Both the position numbers and the translations under genes were made by a program. DNA of 64,000 nucleotides, taken from a bacterium (GTDB lineage Bacteria > SZUA-79 > Acidulodesulfobacterales > Acidulodesulfobacteraceae). This document shows positions 37,166-46,699 of the stretch, piece after piece. Below the pieces are notes generated by a model. That model did not search any database, was not told the origin of the DNA, and saw only the letters and a list, made by a program, of their open reading frames with translations. Where the stretch lies: positions 310,001-374,000 of the forward strand of contig JAJYDX010000001.1 in NCBI GenBank assembly GCA_021777135.1, given 5' to 3'. The first letter of the stretch is position 1. Every line of letters begins with the position of its first letter.

Positions 37166-38194
37166 TTGTCTAAAAAAAACTGCTTTATAGGTATTACAAT
37201 GGGGGATCCCGGCGGCGTGGGACCCGAGATAGCAATAAAATCGTCGGAGTATCTTGTTAAGAAACACGGACAAATTAAACCAGTTATCTTCGGTTCGTTT
37301 GAACATATTGAAAATATTGCGAAAAAAATAATAAAAACAAAAACCCCGCTAAATTTAATAAGACCCGAGTTATCTCTCGAATCATCATATAAAAAAGAAG
37401 AAATTAACATAATAGATTTATCCTTAAAGTCTTACAATCATGTTAAATTAGGCTATAATAATCCGGAATACGCAAAAGATGTCGAAAGTTATATAAAAAC
37501 AGCTGTTGATTTTTCTGTTGCCGCCAAAATATGTGGTTTTGCAACAGCTCCTATCAATAAAGATATGATGCTCCAAGGAGGAGCAAAGTTTGGGGGGCAT
37601 ACGGAGTTTTTAGGGCATCTAACTGATTCCAAAGATTTTGTAATGCTCTTTTATTCAAAAAAAATTATAACGGTTCTTGCTACTATTCATATTCCGTTAT
37701 CAAAAGTTCATAATATGATAACGAAAGATTTATTAACTAAAATTATAAATATTTCGATAAACTGGATAAAAGTTGATTTAGGAAAAAAAAATCCGCGTAT
37801 TGCGGTATTGGGTTTAAATCCACATGCTGGAGAGAACGGTAGAATTGGAAATGAGGAAAAAACAATTATATTGCCGGTAATAAAAGAATTTCAGGAAAAA
37901 AACGAAAAAATAGAAGGTCCGTTTCCTGCCGACAGTTTTTTTGCAAAAAAATATAAAGATTTCGATTTAATTGTTTCCATGTATCATGACCAGGCGCTTA
38001 TTCCGTTTAAATTTCTTGCTTTTAATAAAGGTGTTAACGTTACAGCCGGCCTTAAAATTATTAGAACGTCTCCAGTGCATGGGACTGCCTACGATATAGC
38101 AGGTAAAAATACCGCTGATTTTGGAAGCATGGTAGAATCGATAGAATTAGTACACAGGATATCCGAGAACAGAAACAAATGGAAAGAAAAATAA
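37166..38194 (+). CDS. pdxA: 4-hydroxythreonine-4-phosphate dehydrogenase
   Basis: A 342-residue PdxA of the DXP-dependent pyridoxal phosphate pathway: ITMGDPGGVGPEIAIKS near the N-terminus, metal-binding histidines in GGHTEFLGHLT and MYHDQALIPFK, and SPVHGTAYDIAGKN. The chosen start is TTG at 37166; there is no good ribosome site, but the next in-frame ATG falls inside the conserved MGDPGG. It overlaps uvrA by 16 bases, so the two are translationally linked. Confidence 0.95.
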   Translation: MSKKNCFIGITMGDPGGVGPEIAIKSSEYLVKKHGQIKPVIFGSFEHIENIAKKIIKTKTPLNLIRPELSLESSYKKEEINIIDLSLKSYNHVKLGYNNPEYAKDVESYIKTAVDFSVAAKICGFATAPINKDMMLQGGAKFGGHTEFLGHLTDSKDFVMLFYSKKIITVLATIHIPLSKVHNMITKDLLTKIINISINWIKVDLGKKNPRIAVLGLNPHAGENGRIGNEEKTIILPVIKEFQEKNEKIEGPFPADSFFAKKYKDFDLIVSMYHDQALIPFKFLAFNKGVNVTAGLKIIRTSPVHGTAYDIAGKNTADFGSMVESIELVHRISENRNKWKEK

Positions 38195-40992
38195 TAATAA
38201 AAGGCGCAAGACAGCATAATTTAAAAAATATAAGCTTAGAAATTCCTAAAGATAAAATTGTCGTGATAACTGGACTTTCTGGTTCCGGCAAGTCATCTTT
38301 GGCATTTGATACCATATTTGCCGAAGGGCAGAGGAGATATTTAGAATCTCTGTCCTCTTACGCAAGGCAATTTATGGAGCAAATGGATAAGCCCGACGTA
38401 GATTCCGTAGAAGGACTTTCACCGGCTATATCAATAGAGCAAAAATCTGTAAGCAAAAATCCTCGTTCCACCGTAGGAACTATTACTGAGATTTATGATT
38501 ACTTAAGGGTTCTTTTTGCGAGAATTGGAATTCCTTACTGCTATAAATGTGGTAAAAAAATAGAGCCTAAAACGGTCGATCAAATGGTTGAATCGGTTTA
38601 TTCCAATAAAATAGGGGAAAAATTGATAATTTTGTCTCCTGTAGCTATTGGAAGAAAGGGTGAGTTCAAGGCAAAATTCGAAGATTATCTAAAGCACGGA
38701 TTTTATAGAATATATGCTGACGGCATAGAATATAATCTTGACGAACCCGTTAATCTCGACAAGAAAAAGAAACATAATATTGATTTAGTTATCGATAGGT
38801 TAGTCATAAAAGAAGAAAATAAAAAAAGATTATTTGATTCTATTGAGCTTGCTTTAAAACTGTCTTCTGGCATTTTAAAACTTAAATATGAAGACAGAGA
38901 AGAGATATTGACTGAAAACTCAGTCTGTTTTGACTGTAATATAAGTTATGGTAAGCCTGAACCTGCGGTTTTTTCTTTTAACAGTCCTCAGGGCGCCTGC
39001 CCCGAATGCGGTGGATTAGGATACAAAGAATATTTTGACGAAGACCTTATTATTCCGGACAAAAATCTTTCCTTAAAAGAAGACGCAATAATTATTTTTA
39101 AAAATTCTACTCCGGTTTATAAAAATCAAATAATTCATGCATTAGCCAGACACTACGAATTTAATCCTAATACGCCGTATGCAGATTTAAGCCAAGATAT
39201 AAAACAAGCTCTATTATACGGTTCTGACGGGGAAAAAATAAAGTTTTTTGATGCGGCTGAGAGCGATAAAGCTTTTCATTTAAAATATTGGGAAGGGCTA
39301 ATACCATTGCTTGAAAGAAATATAGCAGAAGGTAATTATCTGATTGACCCTAAAAAATTTAAATCAGAAAAAATTTGCCCGGAATGCGGTGGATTCAGAC
39401 TCAGGAAAGAGTCTTTAAGCTATAGAATAGGCGGGCTTAATATAGCCGAAATTGTAAACTTATCTGTTAAAGATGCGCTAAATTTTTTTAAAAATTTAGA
39501 TTTAAGCGACTATGAAACAGGCATTGCCGCAAAAATTTTAAACGAGGTCAAAGACAGATTGCAATTTTTGGTCAATGTTGGACTTGATTATCTAACTCTT
39601 TCTAGGCAGGCGCAAACGCTTTCTGGCGGTGAATCTCAAAGGATAAGACTTGCTTCTCAAATAGGCTCCGGTTTAACAGGCGTTCTATATGTCATGGACG
39701 AACCAAGCATAGGTTTGCATATGAGGGACAATGAGCGGCTTCTTAAAACTATTTTTGATTTGCGCGATAAAGGTAATACTCTTATCGTCGTAGAGCATGA
39801 TGAATCTACTATGCTTAAGTCAGACTATATAATAGATATGGGACCAGGTGCTGGAAAAAACGGAGGATATATAGTAGCCGAAGGTACGCCAGTCGAAATA
39901 ATGAAAAATCCAAATTCATTGACAGGTAAATATTTATCTGGAGATTTAAAAATAAATATGCCGGACTACAGAAGGAATAATTTATCAGGTTTTTTGGAAA
40001 TAATAGGCGCAAAAATGAACAATCTTAAAAATATAAACGTTCAAATTCCATTAAACAATTTTATATGCGTAACCGGCGTATCAGGTTCTGGAAAGAGTAC
40101 GTTAATAATTGATACGCTATATCAAGCGATGTCAGCTTATAAGAACGGGTATATAGCGGATTTTAAAAAGTTTGAAGTAGACGATATAAAGAACATAAAA
40201 TATTTTGACAGAGTAGTAAATATAGATCAGTCGCCAATAGGCAGGACGCCGAGATCCAATCCGGCGACCTATACAGGAATTTTTACCCTAATAAGGGACA
40301 TTTTTGCCGGTACAAAAGAAGCAAGGATAAGAGGCTACGACCCTGGCAGGTTCAGTTTTAATGTAAAAGGAGGCAGGTGTGAAGCTTGCAGCGGGGATGG
40401 AGTAAAAAAAATAGAAATGCTTTTTATGCCCGATGTTTATGTAATGTGCGATATATGTAAAGGCAAAAGATATAACAGGCCTACTTTAGAAATTACATAC
40501 AAAAATAAAAATATTTATGATGTCTTGAATATGACGGTAAAAGAAGCCTATGATTTTTTTGATGCCGTTCCGGCGCTTTCGCATAAATTAAAGTTTTTAA
40601 TCGATGTAGGATTGGATTATATAAATTTAGGACAGCTTGCTACTACATTGTCCGGCGGCGAAGCGCAAAGGATAAAACTTTCAAAAGAATTATCAAGACC
40701 AGGACAGTATAAAACCCTTTATATTCTAGACGAACCTACCACAGGACTTCATTTTGACGACATAAGCAAACTTTTAAGCATATTAAATCTTTTAGTTGAA
40801 GCGGGAAATACCGTTATAGTGATAGAACATAATTTAGATGTAATAAAATCCGCCGATTACATAATAGACATCGGACCTGAAGGCGGAGACGAAGGCGGCA
40901 GAATAATAGCATATGGAACGCCGGAGGAAATTTCTATTAACAAAAATTCGTCCATAGGCTCATATTTAGCCGCATTACCTGATTTTAGTTAA
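38179..40992 (+). CDS. uvrA: Excinuclease ABC subunit A
   Basis: A 937-residue UvrA, the damage-recognition ATPase of nucleotide excision repair. It has two ABC modules: Walker A GLSGSGKSSLAF (near 31) and GVSGSGKSTLII (near 632), with signatures LSGGESQRIRLA and LSGGEAQRIKLS. It also has zinc-binding CxxC groups (CYKCGKK, CPECGG, CEACSGDG). Its location near mfd brings coupled-repair genes together. Length is typical. Confidence 0.98.
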   Translation: MERKIIIKGARQHNLKNISLEIPKDKIVVITGLSGSGKSSLAFDTIFAEGQRRYLESLSSYARQFMEQMDKPDVDSVEGLSPAISIEQKSVSKNPRSTVGTITEIYDYLRVLFARIGIPYCYKCGKKIEPKTVDQMVESVYSNKIGEKLIILSPVAIGRKGEFKAKFEDYLKHGFYRIYADGIEYNLDEPVNLDKKKKHNIDLVIDRLVIKEENKKRLFDSIELALKLSSGILKLKYEDREEILTENSVCFDCNISYGKPEPAVFSFNSPQGACPECGGLGYKEYFDEDLIIPDKNLSLKEDAIIIFKNSTPVYKNQIIHALARHYEFNPNTPYADLSQDIKQALLYGSDGEKIKFFDAAESDKAFHLKYWEGLIPLLERNIAEGNYLIDPKKFKSEKICPECGGFRLRKESLSYRIGGLNIAEIVNLSVKDALNFFKNLDLSDYETGIAAKILNEVKDRLQFLVNVGLDYLTLSRQAQTLSGGESQRIRLASQIGSGLTGVLYVMDEPSIGLHMRDNERLLKTIFDLRDKGNTLIVVEHDESTMLKSDYIIDMGPGAGKNGGYIVAEGTPVEIMKNPNSLTGKYLSGDLKINMPDYRRNNLSGFLEIIGAKMNNLKNINVQIPLNNFICVTGVSGSGKSTLIIDTLYQAMSAYKNGYIADFKKFEVDDIKNIKYFDRVVNIDQSPIGRTPRSNPATYTGIFTLIRDIFAGTKEARIRGYDPGRFSFNVKGGRCEACSGDGVKKIEMLFMPDVYVMCDICKGKRYNRPTLEITYKNKNIYDVLNMTVKEAYDFFDAVPALSHKLKFLIDVGLDYINLGQLATTLSGGEAQRIKLSKELSRPGQYKTLYILDEPTTGLHFDDISKLLSILNLLVEAGNTVIVIEHNLDVIKSADYIIDIGPEGGDEGGRIIAYGTPEEISINKNSSIGSYLAALPDFS

Positions 40993-41011
40993 ATTCATAA
41001 TATCCCACCTT

Positions 41012-41036
41012 ATTTCATTTCATTTCATTTCATTTT
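41012..41036 (+). repeat. ATTTC pentanucleotide tandem repeat
   Basis: Four perfect ATTTC units and a fifth degenerate one (ATTTT) lie between uvrA and the proton ATPase, about 75 bases upstream of the sigma-54-type promoter. Confidence 0.85.
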
Positions 41037-41111
41037 AGAAAATATCATATTTATTTTAAGTATTAGCGTTATTCAAACGAAACACATCTGAATATGCTGA
41101 ATAAAATTATA

Positions 41112-41127
41112 TGGCATAAAAAATGCT
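41112..41127 (+). promoter_or_regulatory. Sigma-54 (-24/-12) promoter of proton ATPase 1
   Basis: TGGCATAAAAAATGCT has GG (41113-41114) and GC (41125-41126) at exactly the spacing of the consensus TGGCACG-N4-TTGCW. It is the best such match I found in the intergenic regions. CTGAATA direct repeats (41088-41094 and 41097-41103) lie just upstream. A sigma-54 activator gene follows this transcription unit. Confidence 0.65.
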
Positions 41128-41211
41128 TATCTATAATTTGCTCTTATTGATATCTTCGTTACTTAATTTAGCTTTTAAATTAACTGTATTTTTAAACAAA
41201 TTGGGGGGTAC

Positions 41212-43644
41212 ATGACCAAAGAAAAGGAAACTGTATGCGAGTATGTCTGCCTTACTACAGAACAGGCAAATCAAAAAATTGAAGTATGCGGTTTAAACTG
41301 CGTAGAGGAAGAAAAAAGAAATCCAGTAAAAGAATTTTTAAAGAGGTTTTGGGGGCCTATTCCATGGATGCTCGAGTTTGCGGCATTGCTGGAAATTATA
41401 GTAGGAATAACTAGAAAGCAGGACGTAAAATTTATTGAAGCGGCAATTATACTCGCACTTTTAGTATTTAATAGCATTATGTCTTTTATGCATGAAGGCA
41501 AGGCACAGCAGGCGCTTGAGCTTTTAAAACAACGTCTTGCCGTTAAGGCAAAGGTTATGAGGGACGATAAATGGACTATACTGGATGCGAAATACCTTGT
41601 TCCTGAAGACGTCGTTCATTTGAGGATGGGCGATTTTGTTCCTGCGGATATTAAAATTCTGGACAGCCAGATACAGCTTGACCAGTCTGCGCTTACCGGC
41701 GAGTCTCTTCCTATAGAGGCAGAAAAAGGAAGCGTAGCTTTTTCAGGCTCCGTAGTAAAAAGAGGCGAGGCGACAGGAATAGTCGTTGCTACTGGTAAAG
41801 AAAGTTATTTTGGAAAGACTGCCGAACTTGTTAAAATCGCAAAGACAAAGAGCAATCTTTCGAAGCTTATATTTAAAATCGTCAAATATATGATGTATAT
41901 GGATTTTATTCTTTTAGCTTTTTTTCTAGTTTATGCTCTTTCGCATGGTTTTAGCCCTGCAGACACGATAGTATTTATACTCGTTATTTTAATAGCTGCC
42001 ATTCCTATCGCACTGCCAGCCACTTATACGCTTTCCACGGCGCTAGGCGCTCTTGAGCTTTCAAAAAAAGGAGTTCTTACTACCAAACTTTCTGCTATCG
42101 AAGAGTCGGCGGCAATGACCGTGTTGTGCTCAGATAAGACAGGTACTCTGACTGAGAATAAAGTTATACTTGAAGATATAACACCGGTCGAGGGGCATAC
42201 TAAGGAAGAACTGCTTACTTACTCCATTATGGCAAGTGACGAAAAAAGTCAGGATGCTCTGGACGATGCGATATTTAAAGTTACTAATCCAATGAATTTG
42301 AAACCTGAAGGAGATAAGATTACTTTCACGCCGTTTGACCCAGCTACTAAAAGAACAGAGGGGTTATATAAGGTTAACGGCGAAGAAGTCAGGATATTTA
42401 AAGGGCAGCCCGGAACAATATGGAATCTTACCCAGCAAAATTCAGAAGCAGCATATAAATATGAAAATATTGAAAGAGAACTTGCCCAGAAAGGCGAAAG
42501 GGTCCTTGCGGCTGCTTACGAAAAAGGCGGTAAGTATGAATTTCTAGGTTTCTTAGGTTTTATGGATCCAGAAAGAGAAGATTCCAAGCCTCTTGTTCAT
42601 GAACTTCGCAAACTTGGCGTAAGAGTTATAATGCTTACAGGCGATACCGCTATTACCGCTAAAACAATCGCTAAAAGACTGGATATAGGCGAAAGAGTGT
42701 GTGAAAGGAAAGAACTTATAGAAATGAGCAAAGATAAAGAAAAAGAAAAAGGTCTTGCGGATTACGACGTATTTGGAGGGATTTATCCTGAAGACAAATA
42801 TAATATAGTTAAGGCATTACAAGACAACAACTTTATAGTCGGTATGACCGGAGACGGTGTCAATGATTCTCCAGCCCTTAAACAGGCAGAGGTCGGCATT
42901 GCGGTTTCCGGTTCGACTGATGTCGCAAAAGCGGCAGCCAGCATCGTTCTTACTGACCCTGGTTTATCCGATATCGTTTCAGCGATAAAAACCAGCAGGG
43001 AAATATTTCAAAGAATGGCTACTTGGGTGCTTAATAAGATAGCTAAAACCATAGAAATCTCATTCTTTACGATATTCGGGATTATTCTTATGAACTATTA
43101 TTATAATACGCCGGCGAAAAATTCCTTTATAATCACGCCAGTGCTTGTTATTTTATTGCTTTTCACCAACGATTTTGTGACTATGTCTATTTCCACAGAT
43201 AATGTTAAACATTCATTGAAGCCAAATGAATGGAGAATTAAAAATATGGTAATAGGTTCTGTAGCTATGGGTATTTTTCAGCTGATTTTCTCTTTTGGCG
43301 CCCTTGTTTATTATAAAATGCAGGGTCATTACGATATGAGCCAGATTGCAACAATAGTTTTTTTAATAATGGTATTTACCGGACAGGGAGTTCTTTATTT
43401 GGTCAGAACGGCAGACTATTTTTATAAAAGTTCGCCTTCCAAATATATGCTTATTGCAACTTTAGCAGATTTAATAGTAGTTTCTTTTCTTGCATGGATG
43501 GGAGTAAAGTTCGAAGGACATCCTCTTATAGCGCGGATTCCTCTTACGGAGATAATCCGTCTTTATGTATTTGGAGCGGTTTATCTGTTCTTGGTAGATA
43601 TAGTAAAGGTATGGATTTTCAAGAAATACAACGTCAGGCCTTAA
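41212..43644 (+). CDS. Plasma-membrane proton-efflux P-type ATPase 1
   Basis: An 810-residue P3A-type ATPase. It has an N-terminal cation-ATPase domain, about ten membrane segments, the actuator motif LTGESLP, phosphorylation site CSDKTGTLTEN with Asp308, KGQPGTI nucleotide domain, and hinge MTGDGVNDSPALKQAEVGIAV. The family pumps protons out of the cell using ATP, as in fungal Pma1. In bacteria it is frequent in acidophiles. A strong GGGGGG ribosome site precedes the ATG. It is monocistronic, between a -24/-12 promoter and a terminator. A second copy at 60847-63159 is shorter and diverged. Direction and ion are inferred from family. Confidence 0.92.
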   Translation: MTKEKETVCEYVCLTTEQANQKIEVCGLNCVEEEKRNPVKEFLKRFWGPIPWMLEFAALLEIIVGITRKQDVKFIEAAIILALLVFNSIMSFMHEGKAQQALELLKQRLAVKAKVMRDDKWTILDAKYLVPEDVVHLRMGDFVPADIKILDSQIQLDQSALTGESLPIEAEKGSVAFSGSVVKRGEATGIVVATGKESYFGKTAELVKIAKTKSNLSKLIFKIVKYMMYMDFILLAFFLVYALSHGFSPADTIVFILVILIAAIPIALPATYTLSTALGALELSKKGVLTTKLSAIEESAAMTVLCSDKTGTLTENKVILEDITPVEGHTKEELLTYSIMASDEKSQDALDDAIFKVTNPMNLKPEGDKITFTPFDPATKRTEGLYKVNGEEVRIFKGQPGTIWNLTQQNSEAAYKYENIERELAQKGERVLAAAYEKGGKYEFLGFLGFMDPEREDSKPLVHELRKLGVRVIMLTGDTAITAKTIAKRLDIGERVCERKELIEMSKDKEKEKGLADYDVFGGIYPEDKYNIVKALQDNNFIVGMTGDGVNDSPALKQAEVGIAVSGSTDVAKAAASIVLTDPGLSDIVSAIKTSREIFQRMATWVLNKIAKTIEISFFTIFGIILMNYYYNTPAKNSFIITPVLVILLLFTNDFVTMSISTDNVKHSLKPNEWRIKNMVIGSVAMGIFQLIFSFGALVYYKMQGHYDMSQIATIVFLIMVFTGQGVLYLVRTADYFYKSSPSKYMLIATLADLIVVSFLAWMGVKFEGHPLIARIPLTEIIRLYVFGAVYLFLVDIVKVWIFKKYNVRP

Positions 43645-43674
43645 TTTTATTTCATATGCCTGCTGTAAAAAAGT

Positions 43675-43716
43675 AAAAAAATGGGACGGATTTAAAATCC
43701 GTCCCATTTTTTTTAA
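43675..43716. terminator. Bidirectional terminator between proton ATPase 1 and the sigma-54 activator
   Basis: The stem ATGGGACGGATTT with its complement AAATCCGTCCCAT, flanked by an A run and an 8-T run, serves both convergent genes. Confidence 0.92.
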
Positions 43717-43719
43717 ATA

Positions 43720-44805
43720 TCACTGAAGTTTTTCGTAAATTTCGTATCTTTTTAATTTTCGCCAGAGCGTGGAGTACGAAATATCCAATATTTTGCAAGC
43801 CCTGTTTCTTTTATATTTTGCTTTTTTTAATGCGTATATAATTCTGTTTTTTTCAGAAGTTATATCGAAAATATCTTCCTCATCGTTTTTTAGTTCTACG
43901 CTTTGTTCGCAATTTTTCCAACCCCTTATAGATAGGCTTTCATTTTTAGATTTATCCAAATAAACATCCTTACTATTTCTATATATTAAATCTTCGCGCT
44001 TTCTATCTTGCCTACCGCTGTAAGTTCCGGCATTCGCCCTTTCTTTATATTCTATGGCGCATTCTTTAAGGGATTGAACTTTCTTGCAGCCGTCATAATT
44101 CAAAATCCTGATTCTATCGAGGGCTGAAGTCATTTCTCTTATGTTCCCTGGCCATGTATATTGAAGACACTCTTCCATAAATTGTTTACTGTGGGAAATT
44201 TTTAAATTTTCTAAATAATTTGAAATAAAAAATTTAATAAAGTGGGGTCTTTCCCTTAAAGGCGGTATGTCAACCTTAATAGTAGATATCCTGTAATAAA
44301 AATCCTCTCTCATAAAACCGTCAGTTATTTTCTCGTCAATATTGGAATTTGTAGAAAATACCGTCCATAAATTAAGTAATTCAGGTATTGTGCTGCCGAC
44401 TTTTTCGCATACGTGATAATCCAGAAAATATAAAAGCTTAGACTGGTTATCTATGGTAAGCGTATCAACGTCATCAAAAAAAAGTACTCCGTTATTGGCA
44501 GTTTGAGCTTTCCCTTCGGTTGTTTCTACGGCGCCGGTAAATGCACCCTTCAGGTGGCCGCAAAGCATAGATTGAAACAGTTCTCCTGATAAGTTGAAGC
44601 AAGAAACAGTTACGATAGGCTTTGTCGGAAAAATTTTTTTTCCGACAAAATTAATAAGAGTGGTTTTACCTGTGCCGGTTTCCCCATAAATTAAGAGGTT
44701 TGTTTTAGTTTTTGCAGCCCGTTCTATTATTTTTATGCATTTCCCGATTTTAGAATCGGGGAATTGCTCAGCATAACGTTCTATCAATGCATTTTGTAAG
44801 TTCAT
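43720..44805 (-). CDS. Sigma-54-dependent transcriptional activator without receiver domain
   Basis: A 361-residue enhancer-binding protein. The AAA+ domain starts almost at once: Walker A GETGTGKTT (41-49), sigma-54-contact loop GAFTGA (87-92), Walker B VLFFDDVD (107-114), and FYYRISTIKVDIPPLRER. A polar linker with Lys/Ser/Glu leads to a Fis-type helix-turn-helix (YALKKAKYKRNRACKILDISYSTLWRKLKRY). There is no N-terminal receiver, GAF or PAS domain. As with PspF, activity would have to be set by another protein or by level. It lies convergent to proton ATPase 1, which has a -24/-12 promoter, and is the natural candidate regulator. That link is inferred. Confidence 0.9.
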   Translation of the reverse strand: MNLQNALIERYAEQFPDSKIGKCIKIIERAAKTKTNLLIYGETGTGKTTLINFVGKKIFPTKPIVTVSCFNLSGELFQSMLCGHLKGAFTGAVETTEGKAQTANNGVLFFDDVDTLTIDNQSKLLYFLDYHVCEKVGSTIPELLNLWTVFSTNSNIDEKITDGFMREDFYYRISTIKVDIPPLRERPHFIKFFISNYLENLKISHSKQFMEECLQYTWPGNIREMTSALDRIRILNYDGCKKVQSLKECAIEYKERANAGTYSGRQDRKREDLIYRNSKDVYLDKSKNESLSIRGWKNCEQSVELKNDEEDIFDITSEKNRIIYALKKAKYKRNRACKILDISYSTLWRKLKRYEIYEKLQ

Positions 44806-44905
44806 TTTTTAGGTAGGTATAATTATTATTCAAAACAAATTAATATAAAACGCTTTTTTATTTTTTATACATCATTTTAAATTAAAAATCAAATTATAAT
44901 TAAAG

Positions 44906-44977
44906 CGGTAAAAAATATATTGACTTTTTAACTTCATAGTGATAAAAATTTATATTTAATGCTTTATAATTTTACCG
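44906..44977 (+). promoter_or_regulatory. Possible promoter of the Rieske operon inside an inverted repeat
   Basis: TTGACT (44920-44925) with a poor -10 (GATAAA/TAAAAA near 44941-44948) lies between CGGTAAAA (44906-44913) and TTTTACCG (44970-44977). The start site is about 90 bases before the gene. Weak evidence. Confidence 0.3.
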
Positions 44978-45049
44978 ACTGATATTAAACATTATCATTA
45001 AACAATTTAATACAAAAAAGTTATAAGTCTAAATTAAAGGGGGGGTAAA

Positions 45050-45571
45050 ATGACTAAAAGTTCAGAAGAGTCGCCGTCAAGGCGAACTTTTATGATGGTT
45101 GTAATCGGCTTAATTTCTGCTATAGTCGGCGTTGCACTTGCAGTTCCGATTCTTGGGGAAGTTTTAAGCCCTTTGTTTAAGAAGAGAGATATAGTGTGGA
45201 CAGAGCTTGGTAAAGTCAGTGACTTAGAAAATATAGAGCCATTGGTTCCAAAGTTTGTTCCAGTATATTTCAGGGTTAAAGAAGGTTGGACTGTAAACAC
45301 GCTTCCGAGACAGGTTATAGTGGTTAAGGATATAACCGGCAAACTTTATTTTTTCTCTAATCAATGCACTCATTTAGGATGTCCCTTGCACTGGATGCCT
45401 GCAAGACAAAAATTTATGTGTCCGTGCCACGGTGGCATGTTTAACGTTCTTGGCAAAGTCGTAGGGGGTCCTCCGCCCAGACCTTTATTTGTTTGGGTTC
45501 ATAAGATAGAAAACGGCACTGTATTAATCCAAAATAAGTTCCTAGATAATCCAAAAGAAAGGGGGGTCTAA
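45050..45571 (+). CDS. qcrA: Rieske [2Fe-2S] subunit of a cytochrome bc complex
   Basis: A 173-residue Rieske protein. The N-terminus has SRRTFMMVVIG followed by a single membrane anchor, consistent with Tat export. The cluster boxes are C106-T-H108-L-G-C111 and C124-P-C126-H127-G. Cys106, His108, Cys124 and His127 bind the cluster, and Cys111 with Cys126 form the disulfide. It takes electrons from quinol in complex III. It overlaps the cytochrome b gene by 1 base and has a strong GGGGGG ribosome site. Confidence 0.95.
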   Translation: MTKSSEESPSRRTFMMVVIGLISAIVGVALAVPILGEVLSPLFKKRDIVWTELGKVSDLENIEPLVPKFVPVYFRVKEGWTVNTLPRQVIVVKDITGKLYFFSNQCTHLGCPLHWMPARQKFMCPCHGGMFNVLGKVVGGPPPRPLFVWVHKIENGTVLIQNKFLDNPKERGV

Positions 45572-46677
45572 TGTTAAAAAAAATTCAAAATTGGTTTGAC
45601 GAAAGAATAGAGCTCACCGAATTAATAAATGAATTCAACGGAGAGAGGATTCCAAGAAGAGGCGGCTGGGCATATACTTTCGGAAGTTTGCTCGCGTTTC
45701 TTTTCACCGTTCAGGTTACTACGGGGATATTCTTGTTATTCTATTATGTTCCTTATTTTCCTATGGCAAGAAATGCGACCTATTATATAAAGCATCACGT
45801 TCTTCTCGGAAATATTCTGCTAGGCATACATCTTTGGGGTGCTTTTACAATGATATTTTTTCTTCTTGTACATATGGCCAGAGTTTATTTTTCTGGAGCA
45901 TATAAGAAACCAAGGGAACTTCAATGGGTTGCCGGTATGGTCTTGTTTTCGGTAGTAGTAGTCCTTGGATTAACGGGTTATATGCTGATAGGAAACGAAA
46001 ACTCATGGTGGACGATTAATGTTCTTACTAATGTTGCCGCCCATACACCTGTTATCGGAGGGTTCCTTAGAATTATCGTAAGAGGTGGAACCCAGACTTC
46101 CGTTATAACAATGCAGCATATATTTGCCGTTCACGTTTGGCTTTTGCCGATAGTAGTCATTATGTTTATCCCGATACACTTGTTCTTAATAAGAAAGACC
46201 GGTCATCAGGGAATGGCATTGGAATATAATAAAAGCAAATTATCAGACGATGATATAAACAAATGGAAACATCCGGATGCCACTATTCCGTTTTTTCCAG
46301 ATCAATTTTATAAGGATATGATAGTCGCCTTAGCCGTATTTGTCGTAATTTATCTACTTGCGGTAGTTTACGGGGCAGAAATAGGTCCAATGTATAGACC
46401 ATTGGCTTTAAATTTTGCTCCAGAGGCTGACTGGTATTTCCTTGCAAACGAAGAATTGCTCAAATATTTCCCGGGTCACGGGCTTATTATATTCTCTACT
46501 TTCCTTGTTCCCTCTATAGGGTTTGCGATACTTTTCGCATTGCCTTTCATAGACAGAGGGCATGATAGAAGCCCTTTTAAAAGACCTGCTGCAACGGTTC
46601 TTGGGATTTTGTTTCTTCTTTTGTTAGTTTATTTAACATTAATCGGCGGCGAACCAAAAGCGCCTGCTACCGTATAA
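45571..46677 (+). CDS. qcrB: Cytochrome b subunit of the bc complex
   Basis: A 368-residue cytochrome b with the N- and C-terminal parts in one chain. Heme-binding histidines lie in HLWGAFTMIFFLLVHMARVY and MQHIFAVHVWLLP...IPIHLF. The quinol-site signature appears as PEADWYF in place of the usual PEWY. About eight hydrophobic segments are visible. It is the core of the quinol-oxidising complex together with the Rieske protein and the membrane-bound cytochrome c subunit that follows 22 bases later. Confidence 0.94.
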   Translation: MLKKIQNWFDERIELTELINEFNGERIPRRGGWAYTFGSLLAFLFTVQVTTGIFLLFYYVPYFPMARNATYYIKHHVLLGNILLGIHLWGAFTMIFFLLVHMARVYFSGAYKKPRELQWVAGMVLFSVVVVLGLTGYMLIGNENSWWTINVLTNVAAHTPVIGGFLRIIVRGGTQTSVITMQHIFAVHVWLLPIVVIMFIPIHLFLIRKTGHQGMALEYNKSKLSDDDINKWKHPDATIPFFPDQFYKDMIVALAVFVVIYLLAVVYGAEIGPMYRPLALNFAPEADWYFLANEELLKYFPGHGLIIFSTFLVPSIGFAILFALPFIDRGHDRSPFKRPAATVLGILFLLLLVYLTLIGGEPKAPATV

Positions 46678-46699
46678 AATCAAAAGAGGAGTGAATACG

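Noticed and set aside
41012-41036. ATTTC repeat as a CRISPR fragment
   Set aside because: The units are five bases with no spacers and no cas genes are near.
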